Assembly (NCBI GenBank): GCA_037903355.1
Contig: JBAJFE010000021.1
Location: forward strand, 159,345 to 223,344
Length of the DNA stretch: 64,000 nt
Direction: 5' to 3'
Source of the DNA: Trichuris trichiura
Taxonomy: Eukaryota; Nematoda; Enoplea; Trichinellida; Trichuridae
Within the stretch, counting starts at the first letter, position 1, and each line of letters starts with the position of its first letter. The notes beneath the pieces were generated by a model. The model ran no database searches. It was not told the origin of the DNA and was given only the letters and a program-made list of their open reading frames with translations. This document shows, piece after piece, positions 47,982 through 61,700 of the stretch. Position numbers and translations under genes: made by a program.

Positions 47982-50020
47982 CTAACGAAGTTCTTGTACG
48001 GGAAACGCTGATGCGGCGTAGAATTCCCTATTACGATATGTAACCGGGCCGTCGTAACAACGGAAGAACAATTTGGAGCCCCGCTTCATTTGGCCCTGAA
48101 AAATACGGCCTATCATTGAGATACGGAGAAAGTCTAACGCGTACCGTAGTTTTCAAATACTCGAAACAATTTTGCCAATCTCCAAAAACGGGACAGTTTG
48201 GTGGTTGTCCACATTGCAAGCTGAAAAGAAGCGCTTCCACCCTAAAGATTTGCGTATCGGGAAACTTACCCGCAATTATTCACGGCCATCAGTACTGAAG
48301 TCAAATGGAAGGGGTAGAAGAAAGAAGAAGTGGCGTACTAAATAGCGTTAGTTGCACAAGCTGTAGAATGCGCCCAGTGAAAACTTACGGGAATCACGAG
48401 GGACAAGGTATGACGAAACATTTGCCTTGCAGTCAGTGGATCTTCCATTATACCTTCAGTCTCTGCCTCTTCGACTTCCTGTTTAGAAAAAAAAAATCAA
48501 TCTCCTCGCAAATTCATCCTGCTCCTACCATTCTTGGAGCTATCAAGTCGTTGTACAGTTTTTCAATAAACAATGACGCATGGGCAGTGATCCACATAAG
48601 GCAAATTTCGGCAATCAATTCCGGCATCAGCCCGCTAAAGCACGTTAGGTCTTCAAAAAAATTATTATATTGCTTAGCTGCAGTAACTCACCGAAAGAAG
48701 CCTAAAAAACCTGATTCTTTGTAAATTGTCTTTGCGCTCTGCACTATTCCGTGACTGTAGATTCCTTCTTGCCCGATAAACTCGGCCATCGTTCGAAGCA
48801 TTATGACTTCAAGCGAAGAGCATTACGATTGACGAACAGTAAGCAAATGTCGCAGATCAAAGTTTAAAAGACGAACTGTAGTTTAAAAGAAATTAAGGTA
48901 CAATGTCTAACAAATGCGCATAAAAAGCTTACGCGCCGACGATAGGATAAGTCACGTATAAAACTGTATTTACAATTGTTGAGTGCTGAAATAATTTACT
49001 CTATGAAATAAACTGTTACTTACTCTTGCAGCGATAAATAAAGAGACCATTATTCCTTCAGGTAACACAATTTTTCGATTACAGAAGCATTAAGCTACAA
49101 GTAGTACCCCATTCTAAACTGACCAGTCTATTGCTTTCCAGAGAACGCGGGAAGCTAACTACTTTTTTCAAAGACAAGTATACTGTAGGAAAACGGTTTT
49201 TTTCTGCAGAAAAAAAGTGTCCTGCGGTAAGTACATCATCTTGCTGAGCCTTACTGTTTTCGTCCGCTACAGCTTTCCCACGGCATATCATTGTTGAAGG
49301 GAGCGCGCAAAAATTGTATAAAAACCTTAGTTCAAACTTCAACGAGAATAGCGCTACTTCCGCTGGAGATTACATAGAGAAAAGCAAAGGAAGTTACCAC
49401 GTAAGGGCCTTGCCGCCACCAAAGATACTGCCTTAGCCACCGTTTGTTTGCTGAGCTAAACGCGAAAGGTGAAATACATTTTTATCTTCACGCAACTTAC
49501 GTACCTGCGCCAACGTTCTGTCGAAGAACTGAGTCTTTGCCTCTTCTTCCGTTAATTCTTTATCGGGAAATCGCTTATCCAAGTACTGAAAGATGAGCAG
49601 AGATGAACAAAACGAAAAAAGGCGGTAGTTACTTCGTAGGCTTTCTTGTACGCAAACATGCCACACAATGAGGAACCGATGGATGCATTCCATCCGTTGA
49701 ATAAGCCCAAAAGGCCGTCGCGATTGTAGATGTGTCGCACTAACGAAACATTGGATCGACAGAGAACGAAGGCAACGAAGCAACGTACTGTATCCAATTG
49801 CGTTTGGTAGAATATACCTCTCCGAACCGAAATAAATCATTGTTCGTCCCATACCTAAAGGCATTGGCTCGTGGCCAAGCTGAAAGCGGAACCTCGAACG
49901 ACGAAGAATTAAATGACAAAAATAAACCTGCATCAAGACTTTCGTGTAGTTCAGCGGATGGAACAAAGTGCTTGCTATTAATCGATTGCCGTAAGCCACA
50001 GCAGAATTGTTATCTTCCAT
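47982..50020 (-). CDS. MTCH2: mitochondrial carrier homologue 2 (MTCH2-like)
   Basis: Eleven exons give 332 residues: 49928-50020, 49789-49879, 49633-49739, 49505-49585, 49398-49455, 48692-48806, 48529-48634, 48389-48478, 48270-48337, 48145-48220 and 47982-48095. All phases fit. It aligns end to end with MTCH2: HPLNYTKVLMQLGHEP, a GLFNGWNASIGSS block, VIMLRTMAEFIG, YKESGFLGFFRGLMPELIAE, YPFHLTSVLMAVNNCG and GSKLFFRCY. Like MTCH2 and unlike transport carriers, it keeps only degenerate carrier signatures. In mammals MTCH2 sits in the mitochondrial outer membrane, recruits tBID and inserts tail-anchored proteins. The ATG at 50020 gives a family-like N-terminus. AATAAA on the minus strand is at 47879-47884. 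The 591-nt fifth intron is the only long one. Confidence 0.9.
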
Positions 50021-50897
50021 TTGATCGGGGTAGAGTTTTAACAAACCCATTTTCGACAGCAAGCCTGAAAGAGAAGGAAAAACTATCATAACAATCGCAA
50101 GTAGGACCAAAAAATGACAAAACATTAATTTTTTGGATTGCCTGCGGCATTCAGCGCTTACTGTGCAGCTAATACGAAGCGGTTCGACACCAAAACTTAA
50201 CACAACGTTTGGGATAAGCTACAACGCAAAAACACAATTTTCAAAAAACCTGACTAGATTTTTCGCTAATTTCAGCCTTTCAATAACAGATTAAAACGCC
50301 TAAGTAACAGACGAATGCAAAAACGCGCTTACCCAAAAACAATCACCAGGGGATATCGCTACCGTAATACTGTAAGGACGGTCAGGTAAGCAAGCAACGC
50401 TTGCAGAATCTTCAGCTACGACGACTGCCCTGAAGTAATTAGCTTAGTTTGGCAAAAGTACGACCTGAAAACAATTACTAACAATTTTTAGTAAGAAATT
50501 TTGTTTACCGCGTACATTTAAAATTTTCAGCAGGCTTCCACGGCACAGCTCATTTTTCTTCAGATTTTTTCTGAGAAACAGTTGCCTCTTTTTACTGCAA
50601 AATCAGCGTTATGGCGGGACAACGCGAGATCGAGTGCCTTCTTCTGCGTCCGCGGCAGCAGAGTACAATACTTCAAATTTCTAATCGCTCAGCGTGTAAC
50701 ACGCTCGCCACTGTTGCGTCATTAGGCTGTATGCGCGTTGCTAAGTTTCGTATGTTTTGATTATGCGTCGCTTTCAATGCATACATCTTACGCCGAATTC
50801 AACCTACCTGCTGTTTACAGCAAGTTCAATACCTGCACTTCGTTTTCAATACAGTCAACCTAGGCGGCGTCTCCTACCGTTCGTTTTGAGTAGTGCA
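50021..50897. promoter_or_regulatory. divergent intergenic region between MTCH2 and SEC22
   Basis: 877 bp separate two divergently transcribed genes, so both promoters must lie here. A 46-codon ATG frame on the plus strand starts at 50611 and could be a short upstream ORF of the SEC22 transcript. No specific factor site is claimed. Confidence 0.45.
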
Positions 50898-51824
50898 ATG
50901 ATTTACGTGACCCTCATTGCTCGAGTGAGCGATGGGCTTCCTTTAGCCACGTCCGTTGAAGGAGACGAGACGGTAATTTATTACTTTATCCAGTAAAATT
51001 GTTGGCAGCTAAGGCTTTTTCATGCCTGCATCAGCGGTTGAACGTTTGCTAACTTTTGTACCGCCAACAAACCAGCTCAAACGTTCCTTTGCAGCAGGGA
51101 ATCGGCATTGCCAAGTACACAAGCCAAGCGAAGATGCTGTTTCGAAAGCTGAACGAGAATTCACCGAAGAAGTGTAGTCTGGAAAGCGGAGCGCATATTT
51201 TCCAGTAAACCAGCGCCTCAAGAGTTCGTTGGTTGTTCATTTTTGGAACACGTTGATTTTTAGTTATCTGATCGAGGACAAAGTATGTTATCTTTGCTTG
51301 TGCGATCTTAAGTTGCCCACGTCGGTAGCTTTTGCCTTTTTGGAAGAACTTTCTCGCGAATTCAGCGGCCGTTATTCCAATCGCGTCGATAATGTCAATC
51401 GTCCTTATCACTTCATTGAATTCGGTATTTGCGTCATTGCGGCCTTTTCGGTTAACCATACAGTATCCTCATGCAGATCCATGCATTCAAGACATAAAAA
51501 AGAAGCATATTGACTACCGCAATCGTTATCAACTGTCCATGGTGCACAGTGACTTGCAGGATGTTCAGCGCATTATGGTGCAGAACATAGAAGACGTTAT
51601 TCATCGTGGCGAAGCATTGACTAGTGAAATTTCAGTCTGCCAACTTCACGTTACATTTTTTCTTTTCAGTTTTGGACGACAGGGCTGCCAACTTAGCCGT
51701 AATGAGTCAAAAGTTCAAAAAGGAAGCTCATCTATTGAACTTGCGAAGTTCCTTTGTTAAAATCGGATTCGTCACATTACTAATTGTTGCGATATTGTAC
51801 GCGTTGAAAGTGTACATTTTGTAA
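50898..51824 (+). CDS. SEC22: SEC22 vesicle-trafficking R-SNARE
   Basis: Five exons give 215 residues, the SEC22B length: 50898-50972, 51095-51204, 51264-51424, 51477-51623 and 51670-51824. The N-terminal longin domain (about 1-115) has MIYVTLIARVSDGLPLA, a YLIEDKVCYLCLCD strand and RPYHFIEF. The SNARE helix (about 134-190) contains SDLQDVQRIM and the zero-layer Arg159 in HRGEAL. A single C-terminal membrane anchor (about 196-213, TLLIVAILYALKVYIL) ends the protein. It acts in ER-Golgi vesicle fusion as a tail-anchored SNARE. The acceptors at 51094 and 51097 differ by one in-frame codon, and the exon 4 acceptor at 51476 is set by frame. Confidence 0.94.
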
Positions 51825-52767
51825 TAGCAATGTTCACTTCAATCCCGGTTGTTTATTGAAATTAATTGCTAGTCCGTAGCGGTACTTTTTTTGCCTTGTA
51901 AATTTAAGGCTACTACAATTGCACGTCGACGGCGTTCAAAAACGGGTATCCCTACATGTAGCTGACGTTTTCAGTGACAAAAACTTTTAAAGATTTTCAA
52001 CAAAGCACTTTCGCTTGCGACAGTACGTTCAGATGCAGACGAAAGTTCATGCGTTTCGTGCTGAGTCATTTTGCAAGACAATCGCTTGTGCAAAACAACT
52101 CACCTATTAGAATTTGTTAATACGCTGAAAACTTAATTTTTCGAGCTGTACATATAATGGAGAAAATTTTCTGTTTAGCCGTTGCATTTATTTTCCGCTA
52201 CCTTAAACATTATTGCTTCAACTCGATCTCTACACAAGGCTTTATTACAACTTAAAAGGTCGAACATATTTTTAGAAACCTGTTAAAAACGTTTGTTTCA
52301 ACTTGCGTATGCCATTTCTGGCTACTACAATCACGATTACCTTTAAAGAGAAAAAGAGTATTTCTTCCCGAAAAGTTTTAGGCTTACTAAAACAATTTCA
52401 CTGAGAAGCCAGAAGACCAACAATAAAAGCCCCGTTGAAGCTTCTACGCTTACGTGAAGTGAAAACAGTGTCGAAATCACTGTTTGCGTACTGCATTTAG
52501 CAGATAGAAATTTACATATCCTCTTTTCTTTAAAGGAAAATCAATTGACAATACAAAAACTTACATAAAGCGTGCTCCTTTGTATTGCACCGGTCTAAAT
52601 CAATCATAATGAAGAGAAGCAACCTAATTTCGAAATTGTTATGGAATACAAAAACCTTTCTTTTTGTGACAGAAAAGAAACATATGAAGACAAACCAACT
52701 ATTGTGATTTAATTTCGTGGTCCTCAAGACAAGAACGCTTAAAATTGTATGATCACGCAGCAAAGCT
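51825..52767. other. intergenic, nothing recognised
   Basis: AT-rich gap between convergent SEC22 and the EGF-repeat gene. Confidence 0.5.
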
Positions 52768-52773
52768 TTTATT
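52768..52773 (-). terminator. AATAAA poly(A) signal of the EGF-repeat gene
   Basis: Minus-strand AATAAA 9 nt beyond the proposed stop codon. It supports the terminal exon at 52783-52916. Confidence 0.6.
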
Positions 52774-52782
52774 TACGGCTGA

Positions 52783-55700
52783 TTAATTCATTATTACGCA
52801 TATTAGCATTGATAATGACGACCAACTGCCTGAAACTACGCTCCATTCGTGAAAAGCAAAAACGAGCAGTACAACGACGGTTATCTGAATGATACTTCGT
52901 CTTGCGGACAACCCACCTGATGAAAGCCCTAAAAGAGCACTTTGTTCATAAGGTAGTTTAACAAGAAAGAGAAAGATAGAGACTAAAGCCTTCGTTTTAA
53001 ATATTAAAGTATGAGTACAACGGCAACTTCGCCCTTTCTTAGAATATACATTGCAGCATACTCGTTGAGGCCATGAATAGGCACTGCTAATCACAGTGAA
53101 CATTTAGAAAAAGAAGAAAACATTAATAAATCTATAACAATATTGTAACATACGCGATCACATATTTTGGTCACTGTTGATTCTGGTTTATGCAAATGAA
53201 TGCAATCACCCTATTGAATGGACTAATGGTAAAACTAATCCAGACCCACTATAAGATGAAGAAATTCATAGTACAACAAAAAGTAGCCATTAATTCGGCA
53301 AATATTTTAAGAACTGACAGCATCACGTAATGGATGTGTGGATTGTTTACGGAAAAAACTCTTTTCGGTAAGCAAAAAGAAATTTTATGTTCATCCCTTC
53401 GGGCACTGAAGTAGTGACTTGCGAGCAAGCTACCTTAAGATAAGATTAGAACTCATAAGCGTCCCAAAGTTGAACAATTAAAGGTTATATTTAGTGTATA
53501 TAATAGAACTTTACCTTGTTCGCAAAGATGACCGGAGTATCCCTTCTTGCACCCGCATGAAAACTGATAAGGAGAAGTTTTATTAATAAGACATGGGGCA
53601 TCGTTTTGGCAGGGCGACGGAACGCAAGGGTTCTCATCTAAAAATACACAGTGTATAACAGACGATAAAGAGAATTGGCACTCGCGTTAAGAATATTAAT
53701 AGGGGAGATCTGAGCACTTTTCCATTGGCTAATATATATTTTTACTCAGAACGAAACACAGCTCCCGTGTAGCAAACACTGCTGATAACTAACTGACCGT
53801 TGGGCAATAACCTTAAACACAGAACAGCTGAAATCCATCCATATATCACTTAAAGGGTTAACAATTTTGCTCGCATGTGAGGGTATTAGCAAACCCTTAT
53901 TAACCGTAGTATAGGTTAGGGGGTATGCCGAATGCATGTGAAAATAACTTTTTATTCAGAAGCTGGAATATTGAGATGAGTGCGCCAACGCAACTCGTCG
54001 TTGCTACAGGTTATTGTAAAATATGTTTTCCAGCAAAACGCAGATGAAAGAATCGCTATTACGTAAGGCCGTTCGACGAGCAAAACACGCTTGACCGACG
54101 AGGTGGTCAACAGAAAGTTCACACGAATACAGTCAAACTTACGAAGCCGGTACTGGTCGTTCAAACACATTAATGAAGGAATGACGCACAAAGAATAAGC
54201 ACGCCAAAAGCAGAACTAACTGAAAGAACTGCTAATGCCTACGGAGCTACAAAAGGTAGTACACACACCTAATAAGACATCTACAAAATAATATGAGCTC
54301 TCGATAAAAATAAGACAGATTAAACTCAAAAAAGTTATTGCGCTAGCTTGATGCCAAATAATAACTACGGAAAATGACTAACCTACAGAACAGTCGACGC
54401 CTGCATAACCGTCCCGACAAATGCAGTTGAATTCATTAACTCGTTTGCCATCCATGCAATAGCCATGTACGCAAGGATTTAACTCGCATTTGCTAATTCC
54501 TGCAAAGCGAAGTATGAATAGAAAGTGTCAGAAGGCATCAGTACTACAAACACCACAATACGGCCTAAATATGCACTAATGGACACGGCGGTGAAATAGA
54601 TCCTATACATATTGAGCACAATGCTTCAGTTGATTTAAACGTGCACTGAATAGTGCAGAAAATTTATTCACAGACTACTCTGTGATAAAGGTTCAAAACC
54701 CGGTGCAGATAACAGTAGAACGAACACTGACAAGCACTCACTGGACTAATTGTCGCCTGGAGATTACTTTATCTGAACATATATTGTTGATACTAAGAGA
54801 GTAAAACAAAACTGCGCCGACCGAACGAAAGGGAACACTCAGACAGAAAAAATCCTCACTGACTGTTACAGATTTATTCTGTGACTACTACTCAAGAAAG
54901 GATGAGCAATGCAAGCCAAGCGGGTACAACAAGCTTGGAAAAAGATTGTGCAACCAGAAAGAGAGCAGCTAACAAACGCTACGAAGGAAAAGCAACTAAA
55001 ATAAAGGTCAAACAAATAGTAGCACCGTCTTATTTCAAGTAGCTGAGTTGAAAACAAGAAAGTACCCAACAAATCATTGCAAGAAAAAGCATACAGACTG
55101 GATTATCGGCCTCCTGCTTTGCTAATGTTTCACTTCACGCAGTACAATTTCTGCGGAAGGTTCGTCGAGCGCACAATCGGTATAACTACATTGAGCTGAC
55201 AAACTATTACTAATAGATCATCGACTGAAAGGAGAAAGCTGCAATCTTAATTCGATTTTGAGTAATTTATAAAATATGGAAATGCAGCAACAACTTATGC
55301 CATAATCTAGAATTTCAACGGAATTAATAAAAAACAGATACATCGTGTTTCAAGATGTTCGCACGGAATGCTTCGTCAACGGGCCGCATTCCTTACAAAC
55401 GTCTTAAAAGTAGAAAAGGCACGTTTTCAAAAACAAACAGATAAGAGAAAGAATTCTTCAACTGGAAGCTCTGATACATTACGAGCAGGAATTAAGAATG
55501 CTTCCAACTTGACACTACGCTAAAACAAGCAAGCAACTAACACTCTGCTTCCTATTCAAATAGAAGCGGGCGCACTTTTGCTAGAAGACTGTTGAACTAA
55601 ATGAAATATCAAAAAAATAAAAGAAAAATTTTTTGAGCAAATAAATCCATTCAATAGTACTTATTTCGCAATGGAGACCAGTATAGCCTTCCGAACACCT

Positions 55701-58700
55701 GCATCGAGGCACTTTGCCTTCAGAAACACACGTGCCGTTGACACAGTCGAACGCCAAGTATTTGCAAACACTTATTTCTAAAAACGAACATATGTATTCA
55801 AAAATAAACTCTTTTTAACGAGTGTGTGAAGATCATGATGTTGATGCAAAAGAATTACCTCTTAACTGTTTTACTGACCAAGCTTTCAGGGATTACCGGT
55901 TGCCCTCTTCAGAGCATAAGGAATGGCAGAACGTCTGCTGGCACGCCACTGCACAGACTAATTACTTAAAAGATGGAATTTCTGGGACGTTTCTTCTCGG
56001 TCCAACGATACCCTTTCCTTGTGGCTGCGTAGAATGGAAGGGAAGTTTCGTTCCATTTGAACCTGACGTTCTGTTCTTTCCCTATGCGCTGAAGACGGAA
56101 ACCAGCGATACCCAAAAGCTTTCCCAATACAAGCATTTAACCATCAATACTTCCGTTTCAACAATATGTAGAAAAAAGATAAACGGAAGAACATATACAC
56201 GCGTCCGATATATCGTAGAAACTTGAATGATGTGATCGCCTAATGTCCAATGAATTCAAAAAAGTTATTCTCACCATCGGTGCAGCGTTCTCCGGTAAAA
56301 CCAGGATAACAAGTGCAACTGTGCTTGCCTTGCATATCAATGCAGTATCCATTGATACATTTGGCGTCGGCGCATTCGTTTATGTCTAAAGAAATAACTA
56401 ATGGATAGTTAAGAAAAACAGACATGCACGTCAAGAAAGAACTATTGGACAAAATAAAGTTCCCCCGTTGCATGTTTCACATAACTATAAGAGAATACAA
56501 CATAAATCACAGACACTACTAAGCAGCGCTATTTACTAACTTCATTTTACACTAGGAAATTTCTCAACATTTCGCCTGCTTCCGCTGCACAATCCTTCCA
56601 GGGATATGAAATAGCAACACTACGCCAAAAGAGTTAACGTGCATTCAACTAGAGAACCAAAGACGACAGATCACAGCGACCTTGAAAATTTCACAACAAG
56701 CATAAGATTTCACGTACAAAAAAACGTGAAATTAATTCGGCAGTACCCAAGCGATTAACAGCGGTCCAAATCTTGAACGAGCGAAATCACGAAAGCGATA
56801 CTGCCAAGCACGAAGAAATGCCTGAACGCCCACGGCGGCCGAAGTCCAGATAGCAAAGTACTCCCGTCGCATAGCCCTACTGTACTTATAGTGGCAACAT
56901 GAGCACGCCTTTCGAGCGTAAAAATGTCTGTGCGTCACGATCATTCTATCTTTATTGCTTGCTTTGAGTCCATTTGTCTCCCTTTACTCGGTAAGCACAT
57001 CTACCGCACAAGCACAACAGGATTACATCCGTAAGTGTTGTGTTATTCGAACTTCTGAACCACACAGGAAATTTGCTTTTAGAAATTTCAATTTGTTCAA
57101 GGTCTTTTCCTGTTCAGGAACTTGTCCTTTCGAGAATTAAAAATACGCATACGTTTTCACCGTTCCATTATCTCTTCCTGTTCGACGGTATAAGTATCCG
57201 AAATTTCCACTTTCGACATCTCAAGCATTCCATGTAACGACCATTCGGTTCCTGAAGTTTCTGTGCTTGGATTTTCGCTCGTAAGGTCGCCATAGAGCTG
57301 ACATCGTTATGTTTCATCACGAAGCGAAGTAGTGCTTCACCAATAAAAGGAAGTGCGTACACAAACGGAAATTTCTTACTTGCCCCACCTCCTTTTCACG
57401 CCAACATAATGCTCAAAACAACCAACTTGACTTCAAGTCAACCTGGCCCAAAAGCTATTGGTTTTCTTCCTATACATGCACTCGGGTAAACAATTTGCCT
57501 TGTGCAAGTTCAGTTGACGTGGCACAAAGATGTAGGTATAGTAAACACACAGCCAGCAGTTATGTATGAATGCAGTACTTCTTGTTAAAAGTAAAATATT
57601 TTCGGTTCTTCGGTGTTTCTACAGCATACGCGTAATATAGAGGTTTTGTATGGCATACATTCAAGATATTCATGGCATGTGCAATATCTTCGTGGTATAC
57701 TTTGCCTACAAGCATAACTCCTTGTAGACAAACATACCGCACACATTGCGCACGTGATGGTGCAGGCACAGTACATCACAAATATTTTTTTATGAGCAGT
57801 GTATACTGGTTTATGCCATATATACGCTAGCTATTTTCACTATGCAAAGATTTATAGCACAGCTGCTGCATCTGTGCCGTAGAGACCGTTTATACTGCAG
57901 ATGTTCCATTTAGAAGCAATCTGTAGCATGTAGAAATCAAATATTTCTCAGTTATATAATTTGGAAGTCAAATATTTATTAATCAATTTTATAATTTACA
58001 GCATACAAGGTAAATATTTCTCATACGCAAGAACATACAGCACACATACTACACGTATACCATAGAAACTGTGAGTTTCTCAGGCATTCTGTTTATAGGC
58101 AAAGTATACTGCGTGAATGCCGTAGTATAATGAATACTTCATATTTACATGATGTAGAACCTCTGTATTTAGAACCTTTGATGTATGTATGTAGAACCTT
58201 TGATGTAGAACCTCTGTATTTATGGTGTGGAAAATATCTTACGTACCGCATGCATACTGCATCAGGCATAAATACATGCTGGCTGTGTGGTTACTACACA
58301 TGCCCTCTTTTTGCCACGCAAGCTGGAGTTACATCAGACATAGAGTACACGTGGGTGCAGATATAGGAATTGAGCCAATTGCTATTAGGCCAAGCTGATT
58401 TGAAGTCAAGTCGGCGGATTCAGGTCGATCACGTGAAATTGGTTAGCTCTAGCTAAAGCGCGGGAACATAAAACAGTGTAGCTACCTTAATGAATTAAAC
58501 TGGCATCAACCTGCTCTTACCTTTCGAAGAAAGGATAAAAGCAGAAAACTGAACTATACCCACCATCCTGCCACAACAAACGTCGAGAAAGTAATCGTTA
58601 CGAAAAACAGCAGTTTCAGCCTCAATAAAATGACACCGGAGAGGCACATCAGTGAACACTGTCTGATGCCCAAAAAGTAAAATATACGCTAGAACTGGCT

Positions 58701-61700
58701 TGTCAAACCAGCGTCCGTTTGCAAGCACATCTGTTGCCTGCGCAAACGATGCTGTGCAAACTGATTCAATAATCACGCATAAATGTTCACTCAGAACAGT
58801 TGAGATTTTCGCACTGCGTATTTGTTCCGTACATGTCGACACCGCATTTAAAAATGTTATTCTTTTGCTAAATAACTTTACTGCGTTGTATTCAGGAACA
58901 AGTACAAAACATTTTTGTGAACACTGCGTTCCTAAGTTTAAAGAATAAAAATATCCCGCAATAATTGCTAATTAATCACTCAGTTAACCTTCAGCGGACT
59001 TCTCACCGCGATCAAAATTACGCCTATAAAACCCTCAACCGACATTGTGTTTAAAGCACCGGCGATAGAAAAGCCCATTACAGCAATGTGCAATCGAAGA
59101 AACACAAAAAAAGCAAAGTAGCAAAATTTACAAAAGATACCGAAAACGTCAAACAACTCACACAATTGACTAACCTGGAGAGACCAATTTAAACGGCGCA
59201 GAGCTAGAGCACTGAATACAAGCCGGAACAGGAGAAAAGCGATAGCGAATAAAAAAAAGAGAAATTAACAGAAAGTACTACTAATCACACTACCAAATGT
59301 GAAGAGCAAATGCAAAAAAACATTTAAATACCATCAGGACAAGAAAAACTTCCATTCCCAAAAAAATTATCAGCGCGCTACTATAAACGTTACCTTTCTC
59401 GCAATTTTTACCAGTATAGCCAACATTGCACGTACAGGTGTAGTTTCCTGAAGGATCAGAGCACGCACCATTTAAGCAGAGGTCCTTTTTCTCTTCGCAC
59501 TCATTCCTATCTAATAGACAAACTACAGAAAATAAAATTTCCTCATGCGACACGTACCAACATTACATCTGCCGCCTGTCCATCCCCTATAGCACTTACA
59601 CTCTACGCCGTCACCATCCGGCTTTAGTATGCACAAACCATTAACACAAGCCAAGGTCACGCATTGGTCGACTTCTAAAAATCATAATACGTTCTATCGC
59701 CCCCGTAAGATGAAAAATTACAACGACAAACAAACCAGAGTCGACTGCTCATTCATTATAGCATAAAAGCAAGCGACAACAATCTAAGCTGCTGAAAGCA
59801 GTAAAGACAACAGAAAATATACCACCCGCGTAAGGGTACGTAAAAATTAGCAAAAGCATATATGAAAAACGGAAATGGAAGAAATAATACGATTTATTCT
59901 GCAAACTGAACGAAAAAAATAAATAATTGATAATGCACATGGAAGCCAAAGCTTCAGCGTTCACAGACTTTGCAAATTCATAAATAATCTGGAAAATGGT
60001 TACGAAATTGATAAAATCAAATATAGGTTAAATTAAAGATACAGCATCACAATTCTGTAAGCGTGAAACATTAACAGCAAAAATTATTAACATAAACGTT
60101 GCAATCATCGAAGTGAAATGCACGCGCACAACCGTCCAAGAAGGGAACACTTTGTCATTAACAGAACATAGTACCATGAAAGCGCAGGAATCTTAGACTT
60201 GTGCAGAGGAAAATATTTACCTTCTCGGCATTGTCTACCCGTCCACTTTTGAGTGCATGTGCATGTATAGCTGCCAACCGTATTATCACATGTACCACTG
60301 TTGAAACAAAGCACTTCACCGGATTTGCATTCATCCAAATCTAACAAATGGAAATAATTTCAGTTCACTCATACTCGAAGGAACCCATGAAAAAACAATA
60401 GGCACCATTTTCACAATTGCTCCCTGTCCATCCGGGATTACAATGACATATGTACGATCCAAAAATGTCAATACATTTTCCATGAGGTTGACAAAGTGAA
60501 GGCTGTTGCGTGCATTCCTCAAAGTCTGTAATAACGGAAACGAGCAAAATAATATTCAATATCCCAATTCGAACAAGTCACCAGTATCACAATGCTTTCC
60601 GGTCAATCCGGTGGGGCAAAGACATTCGTAGCTCCCTTCTGTATTTTTGCAAGTTCCTTTTGAACCGCAAATGTGCGGATAATTGCATTCGTTTACATCT
60701 TAAATGCTTGGACGATTTTCCCATTAATCGCAACGTCTATTAGCTACCTTCATCGCAATTTTTTCCAACCCATCCATCGTCACATTGGCACTCATATGAG
60801 CCGTACGTGTTTCTGCAATCACCATGCCCACACGGAAGTTGATCACATTCATTGACGTCTGGAAGAAAAAATCCTAGAATACTGCTCTCGTTGAGTGCCG
60901 CTAAATGATAGCAAACAAAGCCATTGAATCGACGGAAGTATGAAGGGGAAGCAAAAGTGACGGACTTTGTCAATAATTGATAAGCTTTCCTCCGAGCTAA
61001 CGAGTTTTTTTCAAAATCATTTGGCAAAAATATAAACCCTTATGAACTTTGTAATTAAACAAAAGACGAAGTATTCATCGAAGAGTTTTTTTATCGTAAA
61101 TGCAACAGAGGAAAGATAAGGAAATGTGATCGAGCAGAACGTTTGAAGTCTGTTTGCGGCGCTGCAATTTTCCAAGCGGAAGTGAGAGCACGTTTGGCGC
61201 AGCGATCCAGGCAAGCGTGCGCAACTTTGTGATTTCGAAGAATACACAAAATTGCAATAGATTCGCAAATGATGGCAAAATCGCCAGGCGTATTAAATCT
61301 TCCGCAATAAATTGTCTCGTTGAAAATAAGACTGGGAATATCGTAAGCCGCGATATATATTTGGGCCCGACTAATCGTGAAGAATGTCGAGATGATCTAT
61401 TAGGGGAAGTTCACGCAAGCCTTACCGAGGAACATAATCGAGCGTTCGCAACAAACTGCTCACAGCACCACAATGCAGCAAAATGGAGGAAATTTAGATG
61501 GAAAAGGGCATCGTAACACCAAAGTGGTTAATGCGGTATACACCGCGCTGGCCGTTGGCACTGGCTAGCTGGTGGCACTAAACGTCGATAAAGTCAAACA
61601 CATACCAATGTTGCAAAATGTTCCAGTATATCCAAGGTGGCATTGACATTCTCCATTATTCTCGTTGAATGTCTTGCACACTTTTCTAAGGGAGGGATAC

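Larger units (their letters stand above)
56386..59393 (-). other. long intron of the EGF-repeat gene with repetitive core
   Basis: A 3-kb intron between EGF modules 6 and 7. It contains the degenerate repeat region at 57590-58370 and no further EGF module. Confidence 0.6.

Noticed and set aside
55822..56226. 134-codon plus-strand ORF inside the EGF gene
   Set aside because: It is antisense within an EGF-gene intron and starts with GTG. It has no recognised product, no splice or poly(A) support, and some minus-strand frames in the same stretch look equally good.
57168..57362. Minus-strand frame with a CxxC pair inside the EGF-gene intron
   Set aside because: It looks mildly coding, but it has no start codon, no phase-compatible junction to the EGF exons and no recognised family.
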